Positions 18,298 through 27,372 of a stretch of 64,000 nucleotides of DNA are shown here, one piece after another. The stretch is from contig NZ_PIPL01000002.1 in assembly GCF_003987145.1 (NCBI RefSeq), positions 254,286 through 318,285 of the forward strand, read 5' to 3'. The DNA is from Aliidiomarina minuta (GTDB lineage Bacteria; Pseudomonadota; Gammaproteobacteria; Enterobacterales; Alteromonadaceae). Both the position numbers and the translations under genes were made by a program. The notes below the pieces were generated by a model. The model was not told where the DNA came from, made no database searches, and saw only the letters and a list, made by a program, of their open reading frames with translations. Position 1 is the first letter of the stretch. Every line of letters begins with the position of its first letter.

Positions 18298-19632
18298 ATG
18301 AGCACTACTAAAGACTTTAAAGAAGCCGTTCAGGAATTACAGCAGGACTGGGACACCAATCCGCGCTGGAAAAATGTAGAACGCACTTATAGCGCTGAAG
18401 ACGTCGTTCGTTTGCGTGGTTCAGTGAAAGTGGAACATACGCTAGCCGCACGTGGCGCTGAGAAACTATGGCGCTTAGTGAATGGCGAAGCGCAGGAAAA
18501 ATTCGGTAAGAATTATGTCAACGCGCTGGGTGCTCTGACCGGTGGTCAGGCTGTTCAGCAAGTCAAAGCAGGCTTGCAGGCTATTTATTTATCAGGCTGG
18601 CAGGTTGCGGCTGATAATAATACTTCAGGTACTATGTACCCGGATCAGTCCTTGTATGCAGTGGATTCAGTACCGGAAGTGGTAAGCCGTATTAACAACT
18701 CCTTTTCCCGCGCTGACCAGATTCAGTGGGGCAAGGGCATTCATCAGGAAGACCCGACCTATATTGACTACTTCGCTCCAATAGTAGCTGATGCTGAAGC
18801 CGGTTTTGGCGGTGTGCTGAACGCCTATGAGCTGATGAAAAACATGATAAAAGCAGGTGCTTCGGGTGTGCATTTTGAAGACCAGCTGGCGTCAGTGAAA
18901 AAATGTGGCCATATGGGCGGCAAAGTACTGGTGCCGACTCAGGAAGCGGTACAAAAACTAGTAGCTGCACGTCTGGCTGCGGACGTTGCTGGCGTGCCAA
19001 CTTTGTTGCTGGCGCGTACCGATGCGAACGCCGCTGACTTGCTGACCAATGATGTGGATCCGAACGATCAGGACTTCATTACCGGTGAGCGCACCGCTGA
19101 AGGTTTCTATCGGGTGAAGCCGGGCATTGAGCAGGCGATTTCCCGTGGGCTGGCTTACGCACCCTATGCTGACTTGCTGTGGTGTGAAACCGCCAAGCCG
19201 GACCTGGAAGAAGCGCGTCAGTTTGCTGAAGCTATTCACGCTAAGTATCCGGGTAAACTGCTGGCTTACAACTGTTCGCCGTCGTTTAACTGGAAGCGTA
19301 ACCTGGATGACGACACTATTGCTAAGTTCCAGCGCGAGCTGGCGGCAATGGGATATCGCTTCCAGTTTATCACTTTAGCGGGTGTACATAACATGTGGTA
19401 CAACATGTTCCAGCTGGCGCATGACTATGCCCGTAACGATATGTCTGCATATGTGAAATTACAGCAGGACGAGTTTGCCGCTGCGGACAAGGGCTACACT
19501 TTTGTATCGCATCAGCAAGAAGTGGGAACTGGCTACTTTGATGATTTGACCAATGTGATTCAGGGCGGGGTTTCTTCTGTAACTGCACTGACAGGTTCAA
19601 CCGAAGAAGAGCAGTTCAAAAGCGCTGGTTAA
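18298..19632 (+). CDS. aceA: Isocitrate lyase
   Basis: Cleaves isocitrate to succinate and glyoxylate, the first step of the glyoxylate shunt. The ATG at 18298, preceded by AGGA (18287-18290), gives 444 residues; an upstream TTG at 18271 is less likely. The catalytic loop KKCGHMGGK is present with the active-site Cys at position 203, together with PIVADAEAGFGG (metal and substrate region) and NCSPSFNW, all hallmarks of the isocitrate lyase/PEP mutase family. It follows aceB by 47 nt and ends just before a strong terminator, completing the aceK-aceB-aceA group. Confidence 0.98.
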   Translation: MSTTKDFKEAVQELQQDWDTNPRWKNVERTYSAEDVVRLRGSVKVEHTLAARGAEKLWRLVNGEAQEKFGKNYVNALGALTGGQAVQQVKAGLQAIYLSGWQVAADNNTSGTMYPDQSLYAVDSVPEVVSRINNSFSRADQIQWGKGIHQEDPTYIDYFAPIVADAEAGFGGVLNAYELMKNMIKAGASGVHFEDQLASVKKCGHMGGKVLVPTQEAVQKLVAARLAADVAGVPTLLLARTDANAADLLTNDVDPNDQDFITGERTAEGFYRVKPGIEQAISRGLAYAPYADLLWCETAKPDLEEARQFAEAIHAKYPGKLLAYNCSPSFNWKRNLDDDTIAKFQRELAAMGYRFQFITLAGVHNMWYNMFQLAHDYARNDMSAYVKLQQDEFAAADKGYTFVSHQQEVGTGYFDDLTNVIQGGVSSVTALTGSTEEEQFKSAG

Positions 19633-19655
19633 CCCAGCCTTAGCTTTAGCTCTCT

Positions 19656-19680
19656 AAAACCGCCGAGAAGGCGGTTTTTT
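19656..19680 (+). terminator. Rho-independent terminator of the ace genes
   Basis: Perfect 9-bp stem AAAACCGCC (19656-19664) / GGCGGTTTT (19670-19678), with loop GAGAA and six T at the end. It lies 23 nt after the aceA stop. Confidence 0.93.
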
Positions 19681-19687
19681 ATTATGC

Positions 19688-20090
19688 GTAGGGCAAGTTC
19701 CACCTGCCGTGGTAGCACTCCGCGTGCATGATGTTGGAAGGGGCTGTTGACGGTTGGTTGGCATCGCATGCATTGGCAGGTCTGGCCGGCAGGCTGAGCC
19801 TGCCCTACGCGAAATTTGGCAGCGGCGGTAGGGCAGGTTCCACCTGCCGTGGTGGCGCTCCGCGTGCATGATGTTGGAAGGGGTTGGCCGGCAGGCTGAG
19901 CCTGCCCTACGCGAAATTTGGTAGCGGCGGTAGGGCAGGTTCCACCTGCCGTGGTAGCGCTCCGCGTGCACTATGTTTGGAGGGATTGGTGACGGTTGGT
20001 AGGCATTGCATGCATTGGCAGGTCTGGCCGGCAGGCTGAGCCTGCCCTACGCGAAATTTGGCAGTGACGGTAGGGCAGGTTCCACCTGCC
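19688..20090. repeat. GTAG-type REP cluster 1 (seven units, alternating orientation)
   Basis: Seven 21-nt units, each GTAG followed by a hairpin with stem GGCAGG/CCTGCC and a 5-nt loop. Forward copies lie at 19688 (one mismatch), 19828, 19930 and 20070, and inverted copies at 19788-19808, 19890-19910 and 20030-20050. Loops differ by orientation (TTCCA in forward units, CTCAG-type in inverted units). Between units there are two longer linker types, one ending near CGCGAAATTTGG and one containing CCGCGTGCATGATG, which are themselves repeated. The GTAG head plus hairpin is the hallmark of REP elements mobilised by RAYT (TnpA-REP) transposases. No such transposase is encoded in this window. Confidence 0.9.
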
Positions 20091-20284
20091 GCATGAGCGC
20101 TACCGGGTGGCAGAGGGGTTATACCCCTGAAGGACGCCGCAAGTACATCCCTGTAGGCTTGACTCGCGCATCCCTGCGCTCGACACCTCCAGTCGCAACG
20201 CCCTCAGCCACTCTCCGCGCTCAATCAAGCTTAATAGAACCCGCGCTCGGAACCGCACAGGATGAGCTGAGAATAAACCCTGCC
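20091..20284. other. Gene-free structured tail of REP cluster 1
   Basis: About 190 nt without a credible gene. It holds short hairpins such as GGGGTTATACCCC near 20116 and a run of phrases like 'acatccctgtaggctt' and 'gcatccctgcgctc' around 20150-20185. These look like a second family of dispersed non-coding repeat, but only one copy is in the window. An open frame across the region is a by-product of base composition. Confidence 0.5.
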
Positions 20285-21937
20285 CTAAGGGGCTTGGGTT
20301 ACCCTGTTGCGGCCATTGTTCTTAGACTCATACAAAGCGGCATCGGCGCGCTCTGTTATTGCCTGGGCCGAGGGTGATTGCTCATCATCCGGGACCACAA
20401 CCACGTATCCAGCCGACAGGCTACAGCTAAAGACTTCACTGCCGGCAATAAATTGAATAGCAGCGAATCGCTGTCGAATGTCATCTAGTATCGAATGCGC
20501 TGCATCGTGATGGCAAGCGGGCATTACTAGCATAAATTCTTCGCCGCCATAGCGACCGACATGATCGGACTGGCGTAAGCGCTGAGTAAGTAGCGTTGCT
20601 AACGAGGCTATCACGGTGTCACCTACCGCATGGCCGTAGCTGTCATTAACGCGCTTAAAGTGGTCGATATCGAGCATACAGGAGCAGAGGGTTTCTTTAC
20701 TGCGATAGGCGCGCGAAAGTTCATTACTCAGGGCATCTTTGATGGAGCTGTGTTTTAGTAGTCCGGTTAGGCTGTCTTTACTTATCAAAGCCTGCAGTTG
20801 ACGGGCTCTTTTAATGCGCAGTCTTACGGCTGCTATTAATGATGCTGCACTTATTGGCTTGGTCAGGAAATCATCTGCGCCTTTTTCAAGTGCGGCTGTT
20901 TGGCGAACATTATCTGCTTCAGATGACAGATATACGATCGGCATCGACGCGTAAGCATCGAACTGCCGAATCAAGGAGGCAACCTCCATGCCGCTATATT
21001 CGGGCATATATAAATCAATCAGAACCAGCTCAGGCTTGTGCTCCTGAATCGATGCGATGACCTGGGTTGGATCTGTCAGGTTAACAACTTTCATGCCCGC
21101 AGATTCGAGGTGGGCTTTATAAAGTTCTGCGAGTTCTGTGTCATCGTCTATCAGTAGCACGCGCTCTGGGTTGAAATCACTACCGAGGTGATATTCTCGA
21201 ATCAGGTTAGCTAACCGGGTTGTATCAACGGGTTTTTGCAGGTAGGTAATGGCACCTGCTCTGACGGATTTGATGCGCGCTGAAAAATTATCAAATGACG
21301 ACAGCATAATCAGCCCGGCCGAGGATAGTTCGATTGAACTGCGCTCCATATACTGGTAAAAATCAAGACCTTCGCCAAGGTTGACGTCAGCAATGAGAAA
21401 GTCTGGCTCACCGGAACTTAATGCAGTTTCAAGCTCAGAAAAGAGGCTGAATGTTCGCACGTCAAAGCCGAAGCTGACCATTTTCTCAGAAAGTTTGTTT
21501 AACAGGCTTTTATCGTCGTCGAACAGCCATAAGCAAGGCGCTTTTTCACTGCCGCTTTCAGCATGGAGTTGCTTTTCACTTTTAGGCTTAATAGGCGACG
21601 GGCTGGTATCAGATTCGGGTTCAATGCTCTCAACATGTTTTGTAAGTTCGCTGAGTAACTCTTGCAAGCGCAGCATACGCTCAGGCGTCATTTTTGCTGG
21701 ATCTTCACCTATTTCATTTAAGGTATGCTCAGCGGCTCTGCTGAGAGTTGTAATTTGGGGTAAACCAAAGCTGCCGCCGGACCCTGCAAGTTTGTGCAGA
21801 TAACGATTCAGGCTAGCAAGTTGTGCCACATCCGCAGCGCTTTCGGCTTTAGCCAGCTCTACCGGTAAACTTACTTTAAGTTGCTCAATGTAGCTGCGCT
21901 GCATGGCGGCTAGCTTGTTTTTAGTTGACTCAGTCAT
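20285..21937 (-). CDS. Hpt-REC-REC-GGDEF protein, diguanylate cyclase response regulator
   Basis: 550 residues. An N-terminal Hpt domain (about 5-105) has phosphoacceptor His48 in YLHKLAGSGG. It is followed by a first receiver (about 135-250, D184), a second receiver (about 258-375, D308 in LIDLYMPEYSG, lysine in FLTKP) and a C-terminal GGDEF domain (about 385-548). The cyclase motif is GGEEF (464-468), with an inhibitory-site RxxD (R455, D458) five residues before it. An active, product-inhibited diguanylate cyclase is therefore expected. It starts inside the end of the CheY-like gene (8-nt overlap), as the last gene of a four-gene coupled phosphorelay operon. Confidence 0.92.
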   Translation of the reverse strand: MTESTKNKLAAMQRSYIEQLKVSLPVELAKAESAADVAQLASLNRYLHKLAGSGGSFGLPQITTLSRAAEHTLNEIGEDPAKMTPERMLRLQELLSELTKHVESIEPESDTSPSPIKPKSEKQLHAESGSEKAPCLWLFDDDKSLLNKLSEKMVSFGFDVRTFSLFSELETALSSGEPDFLIADVNLGEGLDFYQYMERSSIELSSAGLIMLSSFDNFSARIKSVRAGAITYLQKPVDTTRLANLIREYHLGSDFNPERVLLIDDDTELAELYKAHLESAGMKVVNLTDPTQVIASIQEHKPELVLIDLYMPEYSGMEVASLIRQFDAYASMPIVYLSSEADNVRQTAALEKGADDFLTKPISAASLIAAVRLRIKRARQLQALISKDSLTGLLKHSSIKDALSNELSRAYRSKETLCSCMLDIDHFKRVNDSYGHAVGDTVIASLATLLTQRLRQSDHVGRYGGEEFMLVMPACHHDAAHSILDDIRQRFAAIQFIAGSEVFSCSLSAGYVVVVPDDEQSPSAQAITERADAALYESKNNGRNRVTQAP

Positions 21938-22319
21938 GCTGGGCTTGCCTCCAGCAATTCATGACATCATCGGCGAGCGTCATCGGGTCAAAGGGCTTTG
22001 TGATGACATCACTCGCTCCCATGCTCATCAATCGGGTAATTTCCTGAGACGAGGCTTTTGCAGTAATAAATACGACCGGAGGAAGTTCGTCGCCCAATGA
22101 CTGTTGCAAAGCAACTAACGCCGAGGGACCATCCATCTGAGGCATCATGACATCGAGTAGAATAAGATCAGGTTGTACCGAAGGAACCTGTTCTAAGGCC
22201 TCAGCGCCGTTATTGCAAAGGTGAACCTTAAAGCCGCCAATATCAGAAAGCGCCATTGAGGCGATCATTTGAATATCCTGGTCGTCTTCTGCGTATAAAA
22301 TAGTTAGCGAAGTCTTCAA
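21930..22319 (-). CDS. Single-domain CheY-like response regulator
   Basis: A 129-residue stand-alone receiver: acidic pair E11/D12/D13, phosphoacceptor D56 in LILLDVMMPQMDG, a threonine/alanine switch region (VVFITAKAS) and lysine in VITKPFDP. It has no output domain, so it may be a phosphorelay intermediate or bind a protein target. Its start overlaps the stop of the hybrid kinase by 4 nt (ATGA-type), and its end overlaps the Hpt-REC-REC-GGDEF gene by 8 nt, so translation is coupled across all three. The Hpt domain of the next gene is a natural partner for phosphotransfer. Confidence 0.92.
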   Translation of the reverse strand: MKTSLTILYAEDDQDIQMIASMALSDIGGFKVHLCNNGAEALEQVPSVQPDLILLDVMMPQMDGPSALVALQQSLGDELPPVVFITAKASSQEITRLMSMGASDVITKPFDPMTLADDVMNCWRQAQHD

Positions 22320-25300
22320 AATTCGTTCCTCTTTGGTTGCTTAAGTGCCTGATAAAGAGTTTCCTGTAGGTCGATACTCGGCAGATCTGTCTTTAAAAGT
22401 GCATTGTGAATTTCAAAAGCGGTGGTGTGGCTCAGATCCTGGCCAGATAAAATTATAATGGCTGCATCAGGATTACTGGCTTTGATATCAGGAATAAGTC
22501 TGGTTCCACTACCGTCCGGTAAACCAACGTCGAGCAAGACTGCATCAAATTTGGACTCGCGGATAAACTTGCGCGCAAGTTTGCAGGTTGCAGCGTGAGT
22601 CACTTTGAAATTATTTCCCAATATTGAGCTCACCACTTGACTAAGATCATTGTCGTCCTCGACGTGAAGCACATGAAAAGCTTCCTTTTTACCAGCAATG
22701 CGATTAATAACTTTGGTCAGCATGCTTTCCGATACCGGCTTGAGTAACCAGTCGAGCCTTGCGCTGCGATAGTTTTCAGGAGCACTGCCACTCATTTCCT
22801 GCCCGGAAATTATAATCACTTTACTCTCAGCATTAAGGTCGCTGGCGCGTATTTCGTGCAGGAAGTCGAGGCCTTTGCCGTCGGGCAGATTTAAATCCAG
22901 GCTAATAAGTTCAAATGCCTGGGTATGTATGCTTTCTCTGGCAACACTGACGGTTGTCGCTGTCTGCACATGAAAGCCATGGCCAATGTAAATCTCAGCC
23001 AGCACTTCACAGGTGTCAGGGTCGTCCTCTATTACGAGTGCATTGCGTAAGCTGTCGGCTGTAATAATAGGTTTACTGACGATATGGAGTTCGTCTTCGT
23101 GCTGCACAGTGAGCGGTAAGTCAAAATAAAAACAACTTCCTTTGCCTGGGGTAGAGACAAAGTCAATTTGCCCTCCCATGGCTTCGATAAGTTCTTTAGT
23201 GATGGCTAAGCCCAAGCCTGTGCCGTTGGTGGCACGGGTGTCAGATGCGCGTGCCTGCTGGAAACGTTTAAATATTTTGTCTTTGAAATCGTCTGGAATG
23301 CCCAGGCCATGGTCCGTGACCATGACACGGACAAAACCCGGCAGGCCGACCACATTGATATCTATGGAGCTATCAGCCGCGGAAAACTTGAGTGCATTAG
23401 ATAACAGGTTGTTCATGATTTGATGAAAGCGCTCTTCATCGACCTTGACATATGTTTTATCGACTTCAAGGTCACTGGTTTTCAATTGAATCTGAATGTT
23501 TTTCTGTGTGGCGTACGTGCTACTATCGTCAATGGCACTTTGCACCAATGGAACCAATGCATGGGAATCCAGCTCAAAGCGCATGTTTCCGGAAGCTAGC
23601 TTTTCGAAGTCAAGTAAGTCATTAATGAGGGTCACCAATCGCTTACTATTGTTATTTGCAATGGTTAACATAGATTGAGCTTTGGGGCTGATTTCACCAA
23701 GTCGGCCCGATAATAGTAGTGAAAGCGCACCAGCAACAGAGGTGAGCGGGGTGCGTAATTCATGGCTGACGGTTGAAATAAACTGACTTTTCATTTCCTC
23801 CAGTTCCTTACGCTCACTGATATCTTCAATGATAGACCAGATGAGTTTTTGCCCTTCAAGGTCTTCTATTACCACACCATTGAGTAACACAGGATAGCGA
23901 GTGCCGTCTTTTCTAATATACTCTTTTTCAAAAGGTCCGTAGCGCCCTTTACTGAGCATTGACTCAAGCATTTCCTGCTCTTTGTCATAATATTCAGACG
24001 GTGTCAGGTCAAAGTAGCTTAGTTCCCTAAACTGCTCTTCAGTATAACCACTTGGTTCTACTAATTTAGCGTTGCCGTCCAGGAACTTTCCTGTTTTAAA
24101 GTCATTTAAAGCAATACCCACCGGGGACAAATCGAACAACGCACGCAAGCGCGACTGCTGAACCGTTGATTCTTTCTCAGCCGCTAATTCATCAGTAACA
24201 TCCAGAGCTATCCCTAAATACCCGCTGACATTGCCGGCTTGATCATGGGTTTTTGATAATTTCAGTAGCACTTTTATTTTAGAGCCGTCTTTACGCACAT
24301 AAGTCCAGTGCCGATGACTGAGCTCAGCTGAGTCAACTGCATACTGGAAGAACTCAAACGAAGGGCCATTTGTAATGGGTAATTGCAGGTTTTCTGCAAC
24401 AGACGTTAATTCAGCGACGTCGTGAAATAACAAGGGTGTTTCTTTCGTTAACACCTCTGACTCGCTATAACCAAGCATATTCTGTGCACCGCGGTTAAAA
24501 ATACGAATAGTGCCGTCAGAGGCGGTGGCAATTATTGCCACATCAACGGCGGCCTCCATTACCGCGCTCAGGGTTGAGGCCAGTGCTGCGGACTGCTCAG
24601 CAACTTTTTGCTGGCGATGCACCGCCTGCAGCTTGCTAATAAGGCTTGCAATGTCGTGGGCAAAAATTACTTCAATCGGACTCCAGCTGCGTCGTTGGGT
24701 GCGCGACTCTATACACAGACAACCCTCAAAGCCCGATTCATCTCTGATCAGCACGTCCAGCAAAGACAAAACTTGTTGCGGTGCTAGATAATCCTTGACC
24801 AATGAATCAAGCACCGCATGTTGGGTAACATCTGCGGCGACCACTTCACTGTTTGCCTTTAAATATTGCCAGTATTCTGGTTGGTCTTGCATAGCCAGCG
24901 TTACACCACTGGAATAGGTGTCACTGAGCCGCTCGTACTGGCCGTTGCATTCTATTGTATCCTCGTCTTGTTTTAACCAGATACTGGCTGTTTCGGTATC
25001 GAGCGCTTCACAGCAGGTTTTAACAATAAGCTTGAATTGCTCGTTCAGAGGGAAGTTGTTCATCTGTACCTGAATAGCAAGATCAGCTTTTGCCTGATTA
25101 AGGGAGGCCTGATACGCAGCCTCGGTGCGTAAAGTTTGTAGCTCTGTAAGTTGCAGTTTCAGGGCGTCGGCAGCCACTAAACTTTCTACTGAGTGAGCAA
25201 GGTCGGTCAAAAAATCCAGTTGTGGCTGGTCAAGATCCCGCGGCTTGGTGTCAATAACGCATAAAGTACCTAAGACATGCCCTTCCGGGGAGTGGATCGG

Positions 25301-25648
25301 AACCCCAGCGTAAAAGCGAATATGAGGCTCACCAGTGACCAGAGGATTATTGATGAAATCTGGATGTTCAGATGCGTTGTTAACAATCAGTGGCTCACCT
25401 GAGTCGACAGGGTACTTGCAAAAGGCGTATTCTCTAGGGGTTTCACATACATCAAGCCCCTGTTTAGATTTAAACCATTGCCGGTAATCATCAACCAGGC
25501 TAATCAATGCGATAGGGACGTCAAAGACTTGTTGTGCTAAGCGGGTGATTCTGTCGAAGCGCTGCTCCGCAGATGAATCTAAAAGCTCAGAGTCCCATAA
25601 GGCTTGCAGCCGTTGTTGTTCTTTGTCAGAAGTTATCATTGAACTCAC
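22316..25648 (-). CDS. Hybrid sensor histidine kinase (GAF-GAF-PAS-PAS-HK-REC-REC)
   Basis: 1110 residues with no obvious membrane segment. A GAF domain (about 25-165) starts with a 'RITRLAQQVFDVPIALISLVDDYRQWFKS'-like pattern seen in cytoplasmic sensor kinases (quoted in part: FDVPIALISLVDDYRQWF). A second GAF-like region (about 190-345) and two PAS domains (about 355-490 and 495-620, each with a PAC-like KDG motif) follow. Next are HisKA with phosphoacceptor His629 in SHELRTPL, HATPase_c (GLGIPDDFKDKIF, GTGLGL) and two receivers containing SLDLNLPDG and LLDVGLPDG. It lies 14 nt downstream of the CHASE-kinase gene and overlaps the CheY-like gene by 4 nt. Ligands of the GAF and PAS domains are unknown. 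Confidence 0.9.
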   Translation of the reverse strand: MSSMITSDKEQQRLQALWDSELLDSSAEQRFDRITRLAQQVFDVPIALISLVDDYRQWFKSKQGLDVCETPREYAFCKYPVDSGEPLIVNNASEHPDFINNPLVTGEPHIRFYAGVPIHSPEGHVLGTLCVIDTKPRDLDQPQLDFLTDLAHSVESLVAADALKLQLTELQTLRTEAAYQASLNQAKADLAIQVQMNNFPLNEQFKLIVKTCCEALDTETASIWLKQDEDTIECNGQYERLSDTYSSGVTLAMQDQPEYWQYLKANSEVVAADVTQHAVLDSLVKDYLAPQQVLSLLDVLIRDESGFEGCLCIESRTQRRSWSPIEVIFAHDIASLISKLQAVHRQQKVAEQSAALASTLSAVMEAAVDVAIIATASDGTIRIFNRGAQNMLGYSESEVLTKETPLLFHDVAELTSVAENLQLPITNGPSFEFFQYAVDSAELSHRHWTYVRKDGSKIKVLLKLSKTHDQAGNVSGYLGIALDVTDELAAEKESTVQQSRLRALFDLSPVGIALNDFKTGKFLDGNAKLVEPSGYTEEQFRELSYFDLTPSEYYDKEQEMLESMLSKGRYGPFEKEYIRKDGTRYPVLLNGVVIEDLEGQKLIWSIIEDISERKELEEMKSQFISTVSHELRTPLTSVAGALSLLLSGRLGEISPKAQSMLTIANNNSKRLVTLINDLLDFEKLASGNMRFELDSHALVPLVQSAIDDSSTYATQKNIQIQLKTSDLEVDKTYVKVDEERFHQIMNNLLSNALKFSAADSSIDINVVGLPGFVRVMVTDHGLGIPDDFKDKIFKRFQQARASDTRATNGTGLGLAITKELIEAMGGQIDFVSTPGKGSCFYFDLPLTVQHEDELHIVSKPIITADSLRNALVIEDDPDTCEVLAEIYIGHGFHVQTATTVSVARESIHTQAFELISLDLNLPDGKGLDFLHEIRASDLNAESKVIIISGQEMSGSAPENYRSARLDWLLKPVSESMLTKVINRIAGKKEAFHVLHVEDDNDLSQVVSSILGNNFKVTHAATCKLARKFIRESKFDAVLLDVGLPDGSGTRLIPDIKASNPDAAIIILSGQDLSHTTAFEIHNALLKTDLPSIDLQETLYQALKQPKRNEF

Positions 25649-25662
25649 CTTCTTATTCGTAT

Positions 25663-27195
25663 CTACGGTTTTTTACTGTGCCAGTCTTTATTCGGCCAGC
25701 TTATAGTCACTCGGGTACCCTTGGCTGAGTCACTTTCTATAAGTAATTGGCCATCAAGCAATGCGATAACCTCTTTGCATAATGCTAACCCCAATCCAGT
25801 GCCACCTTGTTGTCGGGTATCACTGCTATCATGCTGACTAAAATGCTCAGCGTCTGAAGAAATAAATTGTTTGGGTATGCCTGGACCGGTATCGGTAATG
25901 CTTATCGCAATTTTATCGTTAATTATTAAGCTCAATTCAACGCTGTCGTCTGCGCTACAAAACTTGGCGGCGTTATCTAATAAATGACGTAAAACTTGTT
26001 CCAGTCGTTGCGAATCAGTACGTAGTTTATAACTTTCATCTTCGGGGAGCTTGATCGAAAAATGCATACGCAATTGCTTACATTTAGACTCGTACTCTGC
26101 CGCTATATTTTGCAATAAGGAAATAAGTTCGACTGTTTGTATTTGTATTGGGAGCAGCTGATTGATGGCAAGGTTGTAATCGAGAATATCTAAAATAAGG
26201 CGGTTCAGGCGCTGTTGATGTTCATTGGCCGCATTAACCAGGATGGTACGCTTTTCAGTTGAAAGGCCGGGTTGACCCAATAAGGATAGAGAACCTTGCA
26301 ATACAGTAAGCGGGGTTTTTAGCTCGTGGCTGACTGACGCCAGAAATTGAGACTTCATTTGTTGCGCGCGACGTTTTTCTGATTTGCGGGATTTTACGTT
26401 TATATAAAGCCAATAACTTGAAGTTAAGATAAATAACCAGAACCCTGCTAATGCAACACGAGCAGAATAAAGTGCAATTGGTGAGCCTGATGTAGCGGCT
26501 TCTAATTGCCAAGAAGTGTTGGGTAAAGGGACATCCTGTGACACTCGATAACGGGCAGTATCGGCTGTCTTTGTTTCATTTGAATAGAAAGTTTCACCTT
26601 CGGAATTACGAATGCGAATGCTTGCATCGTAAAGTTCAGCTTCGCGCTTAATGCTTGAAAGAATGGAGCTAGCTTCAATAATAGTGCTGACCAGGCCCCA
26701 GTAATGACCGTCGACAAAGATGGGATGCCGATATGCGAAAGCTTTGCCCCCCTGAACTAGAGTAATTGGGCCTAAAAACTGGCTTTTACCCGTTATCATA
26801 AACTGCTCTATCGCTGGCCACTGGTCTGGAATATCCTGGTAATTTATGCCAATGGCTTCTTCGTTACCCTCGAGTGGAAAAATAAACTGTAAAACATTAT
26901 CCGGGGCGACACCGATGTTGCGAGTATGGCTGGTGTAGTTAAAAAGTGACTCAAGCCAGCCCGACAAAACATCGTTATTAACACTCCCTTTATGGCTTTG
27001 AATATAACTGCTGATGCCAATGGAGATATAAATAGGTTCGCTCAGCTCATTTAATATAAAGCTGTTGAGATTTGTAGCGACCTGGTGAAGTTCACTTTCG
27101 TAGCTGCTTTTCAACCAGACCTTATAGGGGAAAAGAAGGAGTTCGGTTATTAATAGGGTAAATAAGAGAATAAAGCCGAGCGGCAAAAATTTCAT
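25663..27195 (-). CDS. CHASE-domain membrane sensor histidine kinase
   Basis: 510 residues. TM1 lies at about 5-25, a periplasmic region at about 26-230, TM2 at about 233-255, then HisKA with phosphoacceptor His290 in SHELKTPL and HATPase_c (DTGPGIPK, GTGLGLAL). The periplasmic segment contains EEAIGINYQDIPDQWPAI and GPITLVQGG, the pattern of CHASE sensor domains, which bind small extracellular molecules in other proteins. It is the first gene of the minus-strand phosphorelay operon. REP cluster 2 begins about 180 nt upstream of its start. The ligand cannot be inferred. Confidence 0.87.
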   Translation of the reverse strand: MKFLPLGFILLFTLLITELLLFPYKVWLKSSYESELHQVATNLNSFILNELSEPIYISIGISSYIQSHKGSVNNDVLSGWLESLFNYTSHTRNIGVAPDNVLQFIFPLEGNEEAIGINYQDIPDQWPAIEQFMITGKSQFLGPITLVQGGKAFAYRHPIFVDGHYWGLVSTIIEASSILSSIKREAELYDASIRIRNSEGETFYSNETKTADTARYRVSQDVPLPNTSWQLEAATSGSPIALYSARVALAGFWLFILTSSYWLYINVKSRKSEKRRAQQMKSQFLASVSHELKTPLTVLQGSLSLLGQPGLSTEKRTILVNAANEHQQRLNRLILDILDYNLAINQLLPIQIQTVELISLLQNIAAEYESKCKQLRMHFSIKLPEDESYKLRTDSQRLEQVLRHLLDNAAKFCSADDSVELSLIINDKIAISITDTGPGIPKQFISSDAEHFSQHDSSDTRQQGGTGLGLALCKEVIALLDGQLLIESDSAKGTRVTISWPNKDWHSKKP

Positions 27196-27372
27196 TATTA
27201 ATTAGCATCGCTATGAGACTGTTTTTCGAGTATACAAAAACCATGCGGGTAAAGTATATATTGTTTGCAATAATTGACGAAGCAACGCGGAAGCGAGTGA
27301 CTTCCAATGCTGAGTAATTGAAAGCACATTGCAACGACTGCTGTTGAACCCTGCGGAATTGGGAAAGGCAGC

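Noticed and set aside
19688..20090. CRISPR array
   Set aside because: Repeats alternate in orientation, the 'spacers' are themselves repeated, and no cas gene is nearby.
19654..20377. Open frames on both strands across REP cluster 1
   Set aside because: Their predicted peptides are internally repeated copies of the REP units (for example GRWNLPYRRCQI) and have no start signals. One also runs into the opposite-strand diguanylate cyclase gene.
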